Source: Paucilactobacillus wasatchensis (GTDB lineage Bacteria > Bacillota > Bacilli > Lactobacillales > Lactobacillaceae). From it: a stretch of DNA of 64,000 nt. The DNA is taken from the NCBI RefSeq assembly GCF_000876205.1, contig NZ_AWTT01000003.1:1-64000 (forward strand). The letters run 5' to 3'. Made by a program: the position numbers and the translations under genes. The notes beneath the pieces are model-generated. The model ran no database searches, was not told the DNA's origin, and saw only the letters and a program-made list of their open reading frames with translations. Within the stretch, counting starts at the first letter, position 1. Every line of letters begins with the position of its first letter. Positions 1 through 9,925 of this stretch are shown here, in pieces.

Positions 1-377
1 TGTCTAGGGCTAAGCCAGAAATGATAATCAAACAATCCAAGTTCGATTGTTCAATTATCAGTTTCTAACTTAGCCTACGAACATCTGAACGCCTCCACTC
101 ACACTCTGGTTTTCTGAAACGTGTTCGCGGAGGCAAATGTCTAGGGCTAAGCCAGAAATGATAATCAAACAATCCAAGTTCAATTGTTCAATTACCATTT
201 CTAACTTAGCCTACGACATCTGAACGCCTCTGATCACACTCTGGTTTTCTGAAACGTGTTCGCGGAGGCAAATGTCTAGGGCTAAGCCAGAAATGATAAT
301 CAAACAATCCAAGTTCAATTGTTCAATTACCATTTCTAACTTAGCCTACGACATCTGAACGCCTCCACTCACACTCT
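1..377. repeat. Palindromic module array A (three tandem copies, about 136 bp period)
   Basis: Three near-identical copies follow each other. Copy 1 starts before the window, the starts of the shared TGTCTAGGG block are 1, 138 and 273, and the right ends are at 107, 242 and 377. Each copy folds on itself: GGAGGC with GCCTCC or GCCTC, GGGCTAAG with CTTAGCC, and AGAAATGATAAT with ATTATCAGTTTCT in copy 1. Copies are joined by a GGTTTTCTGAAAC linker and carry the end signatures GAAACGTGTTC (left) and TCACACTCT (right) shared with arrays B, D and E. No protein is encoded. The array ends 38 bp before the brnQ leader peptide. Confidence 0.9.
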
Positions 378-414
378 ATTCTTAATGATTTTAAATTAGA
401 AAGAAGGCTTGAAC

Positions 415-471
415 ATGCAAAATAATTATGCGAGTAGCAACGGCGGTATTATTCGAGTCAGTATCTCTTAA
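415..471 (+). CDS. Putative Ile/Val leader peptide of brnQ
   Basis: This 18-codon ORF, MQNNYASSNGGIIRVSIS, starts at an ATG 7 bases after AAGAAGG (401-407) and stops at 469-471. Its second half is rich in branched-chain codons: Ile-Ile at 448-453, Val at 457 and Ile at 463. The end of the ORF, GTATCTC at 461-467, is the exact complement of GAGATAC at 499-505, which contains part of the brnQ ribosome binding site. A ribosome stalled on the Ile codons would cover the left arm and free the brnQ site. This is a leader-peptide role inferred from layout; no terminator hairpin is present. Confidence 0.55.
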   Translation: MQNNYASSNGGIIRVSIS

Positions 472-505
472 TAGTCGCAGCCACTGGATTAAACAAAGGA
501 GATAC
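461..505 (+). promoter_or_regulatory. Hairpin that would sequester the brnQ ribosome binding site
   Basis: GTATCTC (461-467) pairs with GAGATAC (499-505), extendable by a U-G and a U-A pair to nine base pairs. The right arm overlaps the AAAGGAG Shine-Dalgarno sequence at 495-501 in front of the brnQ ATG at 510. The left arm lies inside the last codons of the leader peptide, so translation of the leader and exposure of the brnQ site are physically linked. Function is inferred. Confidence 0.5.
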
Positions 506-509
506 AAAT

Positions 510-1877
510 ATGAAAACAGAAAAATTAACCACCAAAAACTATATTTTTATTGGATCAATGTTGTTCGGCATGTTCTTTGGGGCCGGTAATCTTATTTTTC
601 CAATTCACCTAGGTCAATTAGCGAGTAGCAACTGGTTTCCATCCGCAATCGGGTTGCTCATCACCGGAACTTTATTGCCACTGTTAGCAATTATTGCAAT
701 CAGTATTACCAAAGCAGGCGGAATTTATGATTTAGCTAAGCCGATTGGTCAAAAGTACGCCACTATTTTTATGATTTTAATGTGTGCAACGCTGGGACCG
801 CTGTTTGCGACGCCACGGACAGCAACAACACCATTTCAAATTGCTTTTGGCCAACATTTAACTGCTAGTCAAACTCCAATTGCACTGTTCATCTACTCAT
901 TAATTTTCTTTGGGATCACCTGGTGGTTTTCGCGGAAACCCACGGGGATTATTGATTCAATTGGTAAATTATTGAATCCGGCATTTTTAATCTTACTAGC
1001 CATTATTTTTGGATTTGCCTTCACCTTGCCAATGGGTCATGCCGCTAGCCAAGCTACTACCAGTCTCTATCAACACGATGCATTTTTAAATGGATTCCTG
1101 CAAGGCTACAACACAATGGATGCATTAGCCGGATTGTTATTTGGAATTGCTATTGTTACGATTATCAAGAGTTTAGGCGTTAAACGGCCAGGTAACATTG
1201 CCAAAGCAGCTGCCAAATCAAGTTTAATTAGTATTTCGTTAGAAGCACTGATTTACTTAATCTTAATTTGGATTGGTGCAACCAGCTTACAGTACTTCAA
1301 ACTGTCAGCAGATGGTGGCATTGCCTTTAGTCAAATTGCTAATCATTTCATGGGCTTACCCGGAGAAATTATTTTAGGCATTATGGCAACATTGACCTGC
1401 TTGACAACTGCAATTGGATTATCAACTTCATTTGCAGAGGCCTTGCACACGAAGTTCCCCAAAATTAGCTATGCGCTTTGGAATGGCCTAACTTGTGGCT
1501 TATCGTTGATGATTGCGAACATCGGTCTTGATCAAATTATTGCTTGGTCAACGCCAATGCTGATGTTCTTGTATCCACTAGCCATCACTCTAATTGCACT
1601 ATCGATTTTGTCACCACTCTTTAAACAAGCACGGATTGTTTATATAATGACAACGATTTTCACTATTATTCCAGCCATCATTGATGGAATTGCTTCAGCG
1701 CCTGCAATTATTTCTGGCAGCGCCTGGGCAAAAGCAATCTTAAATTTAGATCAAGCAATTTTACCATTTGCAGGTTATGGGATGGATTGGGCAATTCCAG
1801 CATTAATTGGTTTGATTTTAGGCTTAGCAATTTATGGTCTACAAATGTTAAAGCAACGTAAACTAGTAACGCAGTAA
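510..1877 (+). CDS. brnQ: Branched-chain amino acid transporter BrnQ
   Basis: This 455-residue polytopic membrane protein of the LIVCS family takes up leucine, isoleucine and valine with a cation. The N-terminal signature GMFFGAGNLIFP is at about residues 20-31 and about twelve hydrophobic segments follow, which is full length for the family. The ATG has AAAGGAG at 495-501, which a short hairpin may block (see the leader peptide at 415-471). The gene appears monocistronic. Lactobacilli are often auxotrophic for branched-chain amino acids, so starvation control of this importer would make sense. Confidence 0.95.
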   Translation: MKTEKLTTKNYIFIGSMLFGMFFGAGNLIFPIHLGQLASSNWFPSAIGLLITGTLLPLLAIIAISITKAGGIYDLAKPIGQKYATIFMILMCATLGPLFATPRTATTPFQIAFGQHLTASQTPIALFIYSLIFFGITWWFSRKPTGIIDSIGKLLNPAFLILLAIIFGFAFTLPMGHAASQATTSLYQHDAFLNGFLQGYNTMDALAGLLFGIAIVTIIKSLGVKRPGNIAKAAAKSSLISISLEALIYLILIWIGATSLQYFKLSADGGIAFSQIANHFMGLPGEIILGIMATLTCLTTAIGLSTSFAEALHTKFPKISYALWNGLTCGLSLMIANIGLDQIIAWSTPMLMFLYPLAITLIALSILSPLFKQARIVYIMTTIFTIIPAIIDGIASAPAIISGSAWAKAILNLDQAILPFAGYGMDWAIPALIGLILGLAIYGLQMLKQRKLVTQ

Positions 1878-1907
1878 TATCAAGTTGGTGGGCGACTTGA
1901 AATAATT

Positions 1908-2020
1908 AACACATATAAATAAGTACTCCGACAAAACGAACACATAGACTAAATTTGACAACACATAGAAAAAAGATTAACACATAGAATAACGCACATA
2001 TTACGTATTTAACACATAGA
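1908..2020. repeat. Five phased direct repeats of AACACATAGA upstream of the antiporter
   Basis: AACACATAGA occurs at 1939, 1960, 1979 and 2011, and a one-mismatch copy AACACATATA at 1908. Start-to-start distances are 31, 21, 19 and 32 bases, close to three, two, two and three helical turns, so all copies would face the same side of the DNA. The last copy ends just before the GAAAGGAG ribosome binding site of the antiporter gene. This arrangement suits cooperative binding of a regulator, but none can be named. The TTGACA at 1955-1960 overlaps the third copy by one base and could be a -35 element. Confidence 0.7.
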
Positions 2021-2038
2021 AGGAAAGGAGCTGCCATC

Positions 2039-3238
2039 ATGATATTTATTGCCACACTTGCCGGATTATTATTGTTAACCCAACTAGTCGCACATCTCTG
2101 CCATCGAATTGGCATTCCAGGTGTGATTGGCGAAATTTTGATTGGTGTATTAGTGGGACCAGCAATGTTAAATTGGGTGCACTTAAACGCCATGATGAAC
2201 GAATTTCAAACAATCGGTGTGATTTTATTAATGTTCATTGGTGGACTGGAAAGTGACTTAGGGTTACTACGAAAATATTTAAAACCAGCAATTATTGTGG
2301 CAGTCATTGGTGTGTTGTTTCCAGTTACCATTATGGGAGCGACCAGCTATCTATTTGGTTTTACCGTGATGGAAGCTCTGTTTATTGGCGTTATCTTTTC
2401 CGCGACTTCGGTCAGTATTTCAGTAGCGGTGTTGAAAGAATTTCACTACTTAAATACTAAGGAGGGGGCCACCATTTTAGGGGCTGCCGTGGCTGATGAT
2501 ATCATTGGTGTGATTTTACTCAGTATCATGATTAGTTTGATGCATGGCACAGGTGCTGCGGCTGGTAATGCCAATAATTTAGGCATTATTTTGCTTGAAC
2601 AATTAGCCTTCTTTGGCGGTGTTTACTGTCTGGTAAAATGGTTGGCGCCATATTTAATGCAACTTAGCGAGAAACTACTAACAATTGCGGCGCCGACCGT
2701 GATGTCGATGGTGATTTGTATGAGTATGGCTGCAGCCGCAGATCTTGTTGGCCTAAGTGGTGCTGTTGGAGCATTTTTCGCCGGAATTGCCGTGGCACAC
2801 ACCAAAGAGAGAAAAACCGTGGATCAGAGTGTTGAACCGATTGGTTACGCCATTTTTATCCCGTTGTTCTTTGTTAGTGTCGGGTTAAATATGAATTTTG
2901 CGCATTTGAATCAGTCACTGTTGTTTGTGGTTGTGATGACGGTATTGGCTTGTATCACGAAACTATTGGGATGTGGGCTGGGTGCTGCATTGAATGGGTT
3001 TAGTTTGAATAGTGATTACATCGTTGGCGCGGGGATGATTTCCCGTGGTGAAATGGCGTTAATCACGGCTCAAATAGGATTTGATGCTCATCTATTGTCT
3101 GGCACGTACTATTCAGATATTATTCTGGTGATTATTCTCGCAACAATAATTGCACCATTCTTGTTGAAACATGCGATTAGACATCAGCAGGTGGACAAGG
3201 CAGCGGTCCGGCAACATAATCTGCAGATGAATAATTAA
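2039..3238 (+). CDS. napA: NapA-type Na+(K+)/H+ antiporter, CPA2 family
   Basis: This 399-residue membrane protein has the CPA2 exchanger fold with a dozen or so hydrophobic segments. The paired acidic residues of the ion site are at Asp153-Asp154 in AAVADDIIG. The protein ends soon after the last membrane segment, with no RCK/TrkA nucleotide-binding domain, unlike KefB/KefC. It should exchange Na+ or K+ for protons and help keep internal pH. GAAAGGAG lies upstream of the ATG. The promoter region holds five phased direct repeats and the gene ends in a strong terminator, so it is a single-gene unit. Confidence 0.88.
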   Translation: MIFIATLAGLLLLTQLVAHLCHRIGIPGVIGEILIGVLVGPAMLNWVHLNAMMNEFQTIGVILLMFIGGLESDLGLLRKYLKPAIIVAVIGVLFPVTIMGATSYLFGFTVMEALFIGVIFSATSVSISVAVLKEFHYLNTKEGATILGAAVADDIIGVILLSIMISLMHGTGAAAGNANNLGIILLEQLAFFGGVYCLVKWLAPYLMQLSEKLLTIAAPTVMSMVICMSMAAAADLVGLSGAVGAFFAGIAVAHTKERKTVDQSVEPIGYAIFIPLFFVSVGLNMNFAHLNQSLLFVVVMTVLACITKLLGCGLGAALNGFSLNSDYIVGAGMISRGEMALITAQIGFDAHLLSGTYYSDIILVIILATIIAPFLLKHAIRHQQVDKAAVRQHNLQMNN

Positions 3239-3274
3239 AAAAGTTTCCTGGTAAATATATCAGGAAAACTTTTT
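3239..3274 (+). terminator. Terminator after napA
   Basis: AAAAGTTTCCTG pairs with the following CAGGAAAACTTTT around a short AT-rich loop, and a run of T follows. It lies directly after the antiporter stop codon. Confidence 0.85.
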
Positions 3275-3349
3275 TTGTTAGAGCCGCCTGACATTAAAAA
3301 TAGTATAATAAATAATCGACGGCAGAGACAGCAAAGGATAGGTTTAAAA

Positions 3350-4357
3350 ATGGATATTCGATTAAAACAAGCAATTTTACATGTGGTTGACCGTGAACTT
3401 GGTGACCCGGTCGTTTCACAAGTTGGGTTAGATTTAACGAGTGTTTTTGTACGAGATTATTTAACTAAAAAAATTGAAAAATTATCATCAGAAAAAGCTA
3501 AAACGGGAACACTTGTACCAACATCAACAATGGCAACCCTTGTTAAAACAAGTGAAGACAATTTCACAACGATGAGCCAAGAAATGGTTGCTAAGTGGTA
3601 CGAAGTTTATCAAACCAGTGAAGATGCCCCGAGTGCTGATGTGATTGTGGCCTTATTTGAACAAGATGAACAACTCAATGTTGCATTTTTGAAGTTGAAT
3701 TACCATCAAGCTTATACGCATCTCGTGAATACCGATGGCCAAGGACAGTTGGCCAATGAATTAATTGTGCATAAGTCGATTTTGGCTGGTAAAACGCAAA
3801 AAGCAGACGAGGGTTTTAGAATCAATGTTACTGACTTGAGTTTTGAATTAGATGAGAAAAAGTATACTTTCTCGGGTGACCGTGCATTTTATTTATCAAC
3901 TAAAGTGATTGAAAGCGAGCCATTACCGTCATTAGAAGAAAATGTTAAATTAGTGACGAAAACAGCCAAAAAAATCGGGAAAAATTTTGATGTCCCAGAT
4001 CGCGAAATTGTGGCGAATGTCAAAGAAGCGATTCAAGAAAATATTGAGGAACATAGTAGCCTAGACACACAACAAATTGCGCAAAAGGTATTCAAAGACA
4101 ATCCGACAGCTCAAACTGATTTTAAAGAAACCGTAGTAGAGAAGGGGTATATTGACCAAGGCCCGATGTCTAATGAAATTAAAGAAATTGCCACTAAAAA
4201 ATATGGTAAGCAAAAGCTAAAATTATCCAATGGCATTGAATTAATTGTCCCGCTGGACGTTTATCAGGATTCAAATTTGATTGAATTCATTAATAATCCT
4301 GATGGGACTATCTCAGTGACGATTAAGAATGTGGAAGATGTGATTAGTAAGTTGTAG
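3350..4357 (+). CDS. Nucleoid-associated protein, NdpA/YejK family
   Basis: This 335-residue soluble protein resembles the 37-kDa nucleoid-associated family: the N terminus MDIRLKQAILHVVD and the DNA-binding-like N-terminal half are followed by an acidic middle and a C-terminal domain. The ATG at 3350 is chosen because AAAGGATAGG lies just upstream at 3334-3343; a TTG 25 codons earlier would sit inside the upstream terminator. The family is thought to bind the chromosome, but its role in lactobacilli is unclear. It is monocistronic and faces the HelD gene, with repeat array B between them. Confidence 0.75.
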   Translation: MDIRLKQAILHVVDRELGDPVVSQVGLDLTSVFVRDYLTKKIEKLSSEKAKTGTLVPTSTMATLVKTSEDNFTTMSQEMVAKWYEVYQTSEDAPSADVIVALFEQDEQLNVAFLKLNYHQAYTHLVNTDGQGQLANELIVHKSILAGKTQKADEGFRINVTDLSFELDEKKYTFSGDRAFYLSTKVIESEPLPSLEENVKLVTKTAKKIGKNFDVPDREIVANVKEAIQENIEEHSSLDTQQIAQKVFKDNPTAQTDFKETVVEKGYIDQGPMSNEIKEIATKKYGKQKLKLSNGIELIVPLDVYQDSNLIEFINNPDGTISVTIKNVEDVISKL

Positions 4358-4383
4358 GTTTCGTTGGTGTTTTAGATTGTTTA

Positions 4384-4765
4384 AATGTGTTCACAGTCAC
4401 AGAAGTTTTCTTGTGACAACAAAAAACTTAGCACCTTTCCAAAACCGAAGGATGCTACGTTTTTTATCGTTACACTCCAACTTCTATACGTGGCTGTTCA
4501 CATTCTGTTTTGAAACGTGTTCACAGCCACAGAAGTTTCCATGTAACAACAAAAACGTAGCACCCTTCCAAAAACGAAGGATACTACTTTTTTTATCGTT
4601 ACACTCCAACTTCTGAACGTGGCTGTTCACATTCTGTTTTGAAACGTGTTCACAGCCACAGAAGTTTCCATGTAACAACAAAAGCCATAGCACCCTTCCA
4701 AAAGCGAAGGATACTATGGCTTTTATCGTTACACTCCAACTTCTGAACGTGGCTGTTCACACTCT
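4384..4765. repeat. Palindromic module array B (three tandem copies, 129 bp period)
   Basis: Modules run at about 4384-4505, 4512-4635 and 4641-4765. Each folds into a long hairpin: ACAGCCAC with GTGGCTGT, AGAAGTT with AACTTCT, TGTAAC with GTTACA, then an inner arm. The inner arm differs by copy: copy 3 pairs AAAGCCATAG (4681-4690) with CTATGGCTTT (4714-4723), while copy 2 has AAAAACGTAG on the left. Copies are joined by GTTTTGAAACGTG. The array lies between two convergent genes and the last copy covers the stop codon of HelD. Small ORFs running through it are by-products of the repeat. Confidence 0.9.
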
Positions 4766-7064
4766 AAATACTATGTTCAATCTGCAACAACTTTTCCTGT
4801 TCATCAGAAATCATTGGGCAGGTCGCTCCAATACTTAAAAGAATTAACTGGTGCATTGCCCGCGATGCAATAGTATATAAAATCCCAGTAGAGCGGGGAT
4901 CTGAATAATTGTTAACTGACACGTCATATGCAATCACAGTGTCAAACTCAAGCCCTTTTGCCAGATAAATGGGCATAACTAGAATACCGGTTGGTAAGGT
5001 GCGGTCTGTATCTGTTAACAATGTTATATCTGTTGATTGACGTAGTTGTTGATAGACTTCATGTGCCTGAGTTGCATTTTTAGTGAGAATGGCAACTGTT
5101 TCAGATGATTTTGCCTGGTTATCAACTTCTTCAAGCAAAGCACGGATAGCATCTGGCATTGAATAACGCAAAATAATCCGAGGCAAATCACCATGCCGAT
5201 TGAATGGTAGAATTTGATCTCCATCTGGCAAGAGTGATTTGGCAAAATTAGTAATTTCCGTAGTAGAACGGTAGCTGCGATTAAGTGTAATTAAGTTCGG
5301 TCTTTTCGATTCTAACGCGGTGCTTAGCCGTTCAAGCAGTTGCTGGGGGGCTTCAATTTCTTTGAATAAGGCTTGTTCACTATCTCCTAAAATGGTGAAT
5401 TTGGCTTTTGGGAAAACGTGTTTCAGATAAATCAAGGCAGCGGTTGAATAATCCTGCATTTCATCAATAAAAACATATTCCAACTGGCGGTTTTGTCCTG
5501 AACCAGAAACCAAGTCCCGCAGATACAGCAATGATGAACAATACATTAGTGAAATTCGATGGTATTCAATTTCCTGCTTAAAATTAGCTACAATCTGGTT
5601 CCATGAATCGATTGGGACAATGGCAGGACGATTTTGCGTCAAAAAATCAGCGTATTGTGCATATGGGTCAAAAAAGTAATTGTTGTAGATTGCATCATAA
5701 ACAATTCGTAAGCGCTTAGTTGCCAGTCGATCCGAAACATAATCAAGTTGTTCATCTTCAGTTTCGAAATCTTCACTTTTTTTCTCGCCCAGCAGGCTAT
5801 GAAGGTCCTCACCATTTAGTTGACTGACTGCTTCTGACACCCAGTCAGATTTAGCCTCTTCTTTAACTCGTTGCTTGAGTTCTTTGATTAGCCCATTTTT
5901 AGTTGCTAAAATTTTATCTGCAATTGCCATCTTTTGTGGTAATTTTGCAAAAATATCACGTACATGGGTTGCTGTAAAAAAGATTCGACCATCAAACATT
6001 ATATTCGAAAATTTTAGTTGTTCAGTGGTCAGAGATTGACAATAGTCATTAACAGCTTTCATACAAGCGGCACTTTCTAAGTATGTTTGTGCGGCTTGAT
6101 TGGCAATGCCATGAGTCTGCTCGACTTCGTAACGTTCGAACAATGTCTGTACATCTAGTCCTTCAAAACGCCGTGATAAAAATTCGGCCAATGTAACCTG
6201 ACGCATATTACGCTCACCTAGGCTTGGCAGAACTTCAGAAATATAGTGGCTAAACAAGCGATTGGGTGAGAACAGTACAATTTGATCAGCATTGAGAGAC
6301 GCACGACTGTGGTATAGCAAATATGCGATGCGCTGCAAAATTGCTGAAGTTTTGCCACTACCTGCAACTCCTTGCACAAGTAGTAAATCACTAGTCGTAT
6401 CACGAATAATATCGTTTTGTTCTTTTTGAATCGTAGCCACGATGTTTTGCATATACTGGTCATTTTGTTCGCCCAGCGCTGCCTGCAACATTTCGTCACC
6501 AACCGTTTCGTTAGTATCAAACATGTTGGTGATGTGGCCATCTTTGATGGTAAATTGACGTTTCTTGACTAATTCAGTCGTTTGAGTGCCAGCAGGAGTC
6601 GGATAGGTGACATTGCCGAGATTACCATTGTAGTAAATCCCAGCAATTGGCGCACGCCAATCGTAAATAATAAAGTCTGACTTATCCTCATTCATTAAGG
6701 AAGCAACACCGATATAAAGTGACTCAGGAGTGGTTTCACCAGGATCTTTGATATCAATTCGGCCAAAATATGGAGATTTTTTGAGGTTTGATAAAGTATC
6801 TAATTGGTGCTTTAAAATGGTTTCACTTTCGTAAGACCGGGCAACTAATTGACGTTGCTGCTCGATCATCGCGTTAGTTTCCATGGCATCATCAACTTCA
6901 TACAAGTTGACAGAAGCGTTATCGCTGTAATTTTGGTCAACCATTCTGGTTTCGTGGTGCGCCTGTTCAAACAATTGTTGATTAGTTTTAATTTGATCGG
7001 CGACCTGTTTGGTAACATAATCAACCCGTTTTTGTTCAGTTTGCCGTTCGTTTTGTTCAGTCAA
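4764..7064 (-). CDS. helD: HelD-like superfamily 1 helicase, RNA polymerase recycling factor
   Basis: The 766-residue protein has an N-terminal coiled-coil arm (residues 1-100), then a split UvrD-like helicase. Walker A is GVAGSGKT at 232-239 and the Walker B region carries FIDEMQD near residue 540. Length and order fit HelD, which in Bacillus subtilis removes stalled RNA polymerase from DNA. The start is a TTG at 7064 behind GGGAGG; no in-frame ATG gives a better site. The stop codon falls inside the last module of repeat array B. It is transcribed divergently from trpS. A generic UvrD-type helicase is the alternative. Confidence 0.85.
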   Translation of the reverse strand: MTEQNERQTEQKRVDYVTKQVADQIKTNQQLFEQAHHETRMVDQNYSDNASVNLYEVDDAMETNAMIEQQRQLVARSYESETILKHQLDTLSNLKKSPYFGRIDIKDPGETTPESLYIGVASLMNEDKSDFIIYDWRAPIAGIYYNGNLGNVTYPTPAGTQTTELVKKRQFTIKDGHITNMFDTNETVGDEMLQAALGEQNDQYMQNIVATIQKEQNDIIRDTTSDLLLVQGVAGSGKTSAILQRIAYLLYHSRASLNADQIVLFSPNRLFSHYISEVLPSLGERNMRQVTLAEFLSRRFEGLDVQTLFERYEVEQTHGIANQAAQTYLESAACMKAVNDYCQSLTTEQLKFSNIMFDGRIFFTATHVRDIFAKLPQKMAIADKILATKNGLIKELKQRVKEEAKSDWVSEAVSQLNGEDLHSLLGEKKSEDFETEDEQLDYVSDRLATKRLRIVYDAIYNNYFFDPYAQYADFLTQNRPAIVPIDSWNQIVANFKQEIEYHRISLMYCSSLLYLRDLVSGSGQNRQLEYVFIDEMQDYSTAALIYLKHVFPKAKFTILGDSEQALFKEIEAPQQLLERLSTALESKRPNLITLNRSYRSTTEITNFAKSLLPDGDQILPFNRHGDLPRIILRYSMPDAIRALLEEVDNQAKSSETVAILTKNATQAHEVYQQLRQSTDITLLTDTDRTLPTGILVMPIYLAKGLEFDTVIAYDVSVNNYSDPRSTGILYTIASRAMHQLILLSIGATCPMISDEQEKLLQIEHSI

Positions 7065-7164
7065 CTGTGATCCTCCCGCTTAAAATTGTCTATCTATTGT
7101 AAATCCATACCATATTAATGACAAGTAATTAGTGTTTACAATTGGATTAATTTCAATTTCACTA

Positions 7165-7193
7165 TTTACATTCTCAATTTTGCTGGTTACACT
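7165..7193 (+). promoter_or_regulatory. Promoter of the trpS T-box leader
   Basis: TTTACA at 7165-7170 and TACACT at 7188-7193 are separated by 17 bases and lie just upstream of the T-box leader. Confidence 0.6.
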
Positions 7194-7201
7194 AGAGTCT
7201 A

Positions 7202-8485
<1,284 letters not shown>

Positions 8486-8486
8486 A

Positions 8487-8694
8487 GCACGAACGACCAC
8501 GGTTTGACTCCGTGGTATAAGCACACAAAACCCCAGGTCAACTGAAAGTTGACCTGGGGTTTTTGTGTGCTTATACAATAGGAGTCAGTGGTCGTTCGTG
8601 CGTTTCATCAATCAAACAAATTTATAACTTAAGATAAGAAGTTGGCCTGGGGTTTTTGTGCGTTTATGCAATAGGAGTCAGTGGTCGTTCGTGC
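8487..8694. repeat. Palindromic module C with nested terminator, plus a right-half copy
   Basis: The full module spans 8487-8601. GCACGAACGACCAC (8487-8500) pairs perfectly with GTGGTCGTTCGTGC (8588-8601), GACTCC with GGAGTC, and the inner arm starting TATAAGCACACA (8516) with its complement ending at 8576 with one bulge. The innermost part, CCCCAGGTCAACT with AGTTGACCTGGGG followed by TTTTTG, is a good terminator for trpS. A diverged copy of only the right half is at 8641-8694. The stem order matches arrays B, D and E although the sequence is largely different. Confidence 0.88.
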
Positions 8695-8983
8695 GTTTCG
8701 GCAATCAAATTAGGAAGCGATCCTGACCGACTTCAGCCTTAAATATAGCAGTAGAAGTCGCAATTCCAAATTCAAAAATAAGTAAAATGGTCTCAATTGA
8801 TTTCAGTAACTAAAATTTTGACCTAAACATCACTTTTCCTACGATAAAACCAACTCAATTCATTAAATTTTCAGTGATAGCACCGTGTTAAAATGGTATG
8901 ATAAAAAGGAATAAATTTTAATGATTAAGTCATCTGACCCCTTAGATGATAAATAAGAAAAAACTAGGATTGGAGGTACAATA
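8695..8983. other. Intergenic region with candidate ppx promoter
   Basis: No gene is seen. An extended -10, TGGTATGAT, ends at 8902 and may serve ppx. CATCT and AGATG form a small hairpin at 8931-8948 within the presumed leader. No riboswitch is recognised. Confidence 0.45.
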
Positions 8984-9910
8984 ATGGAGAACCTGGCAAT
9001 CGTCGATTTAGGTTCTAATTCAGTCCGGATGGCCATCACTGAGATTCAAACAGATGGCAGTTTCAAAGAAGTGAAACGAGTAAAGGAAGATTCACGAATT
9101 TCTGAGGGAATGGGCCGCGAAAAAATATTGCAGCCGGTCGCAATGGACCGTACCATCGCGGCGCTAAAACGATTTAAGAAGCTATATGTTGGGTTGCCAA
9201 ATCTAAAAGTACGCGCTATTACCACAGCGGCAGTGCGGCAAGCCAAAAATCAACAAGAATTTTTACAACGAGTCAAACAAGAATTAAATTTAGATTTGCA
9301 AGTACTGACAGGTTCAAAGGAAGCGTATTATGACTATCTTGGTGTGGTGCGGTCGTTGGATCTGGACCACTGCTTGATTTTAGATACTGGTGGGGCAAGT
9401 TGTGAAATTATTTTGGTACAGCATAAAAAGGCACGCAATTTAATTTCAATTCCGATTGGCGCCGTCAATTTGTCTGAACAATTCCACCTGGGCGGTTACG
9501 TTAAGGCGGTCGATTTGTTTAAGGCACAAGTATCAATTAACGAACGTCTAAATAAGATTCCGTGGTTACGGTATGCTGAACATGTGCCCATTGTTTTGTT
9601 AGGCGGGGCCAACCGCACTTTGGCACGAATGAGCCGTAATTATCGTCACAGGGGGCGTGGTAGCATCCATGGTTACCATTTATTAGCACGAGCTGTTTAC
9701 GCCACGTTTCGCGAATTAATTAGTCGCAATCTAATGCAACGAAAAAAAATTTCTGGACTGGAACCCGAGCGAGCAGATATTATTGTGGGTGGGATGTTGC
9801 CATTATTGGCATTATTACAAAAAACAGATGATGGCCGTGTGATCTTTTCGGAAAGTGGAGTTCGTGAGGGCATTATTGCTGAGTACGTTCAGGAACGCAA
9901 GCACAATTAA
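8984..9910 (+). CDS. ppx: Ppx/GppA-family exopolyphosphatase, short form
   Basis: This 308-residue protein has the ASKHA phosphatase fold: IVDLGSNSVRM at residues 5-15 and LILDTGGASCE near residue 130 are the phosphate-binding motifs. It covers only the Ppx/GppA catalytic core and lacks the HD-like C-terminal domain of the 500-residue enzymes, as is common in lactobacilli. Substrates of the family are polyphosphate and pppGpp; which applies cannot be told here. GGAGG precedes the ATG. mvaA follows 15 bases later, so the two are probably cotranscribed. Confidence 0.88.
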   Translation: MENLAIVDLGSNSVRMAITEIQTDGSFKEVKRVKEDSRISEGMGREKILQPVAMDRTIAALKRFKKLYVGLPNLKVRAITTAAVRQAKNQQEFLQRVKQELNLDLQVLTGSKEAYYDYLGVVRSLDLDHCLILDTGGASCEIILVQHKKARNLISIPIGAVNLSEQFHLGGYVKAVDLFKAQVSINERLNKIPWLRYAEHVPIVLLGGANRTLARMSRNYRHRGRGSIHGYHLLARAVYATFRELISRNLMQRKKISGLEPERADIIVGGMLPLLALLQKTDDGRVIFSESGVREGIIAEYVQERKHN

Positions 9911-9925
9911 ATTTCGAGGTTTAAC

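Noticed and set aside
1-377. Possible CRISPR array
   Set aside because: The 136-bp units repeat throughout their length with no unique spacers, and no cas gene is near. They are self-complementary modules.
1906-2193. 95-residue minus-strand ORF upstream of napA
   Set aside because: It runs over the phased direct repeats and into the antiporter gene, and its Cys/Phe/Val-rich sequence reflects the repeat.
4377-4693. Small ORFs on both strands within array B
   Set aside because: They are translations of the tandem palindromes, with no ribosome binding site, and the two strands give similar peptides because of the inverted symmetry.
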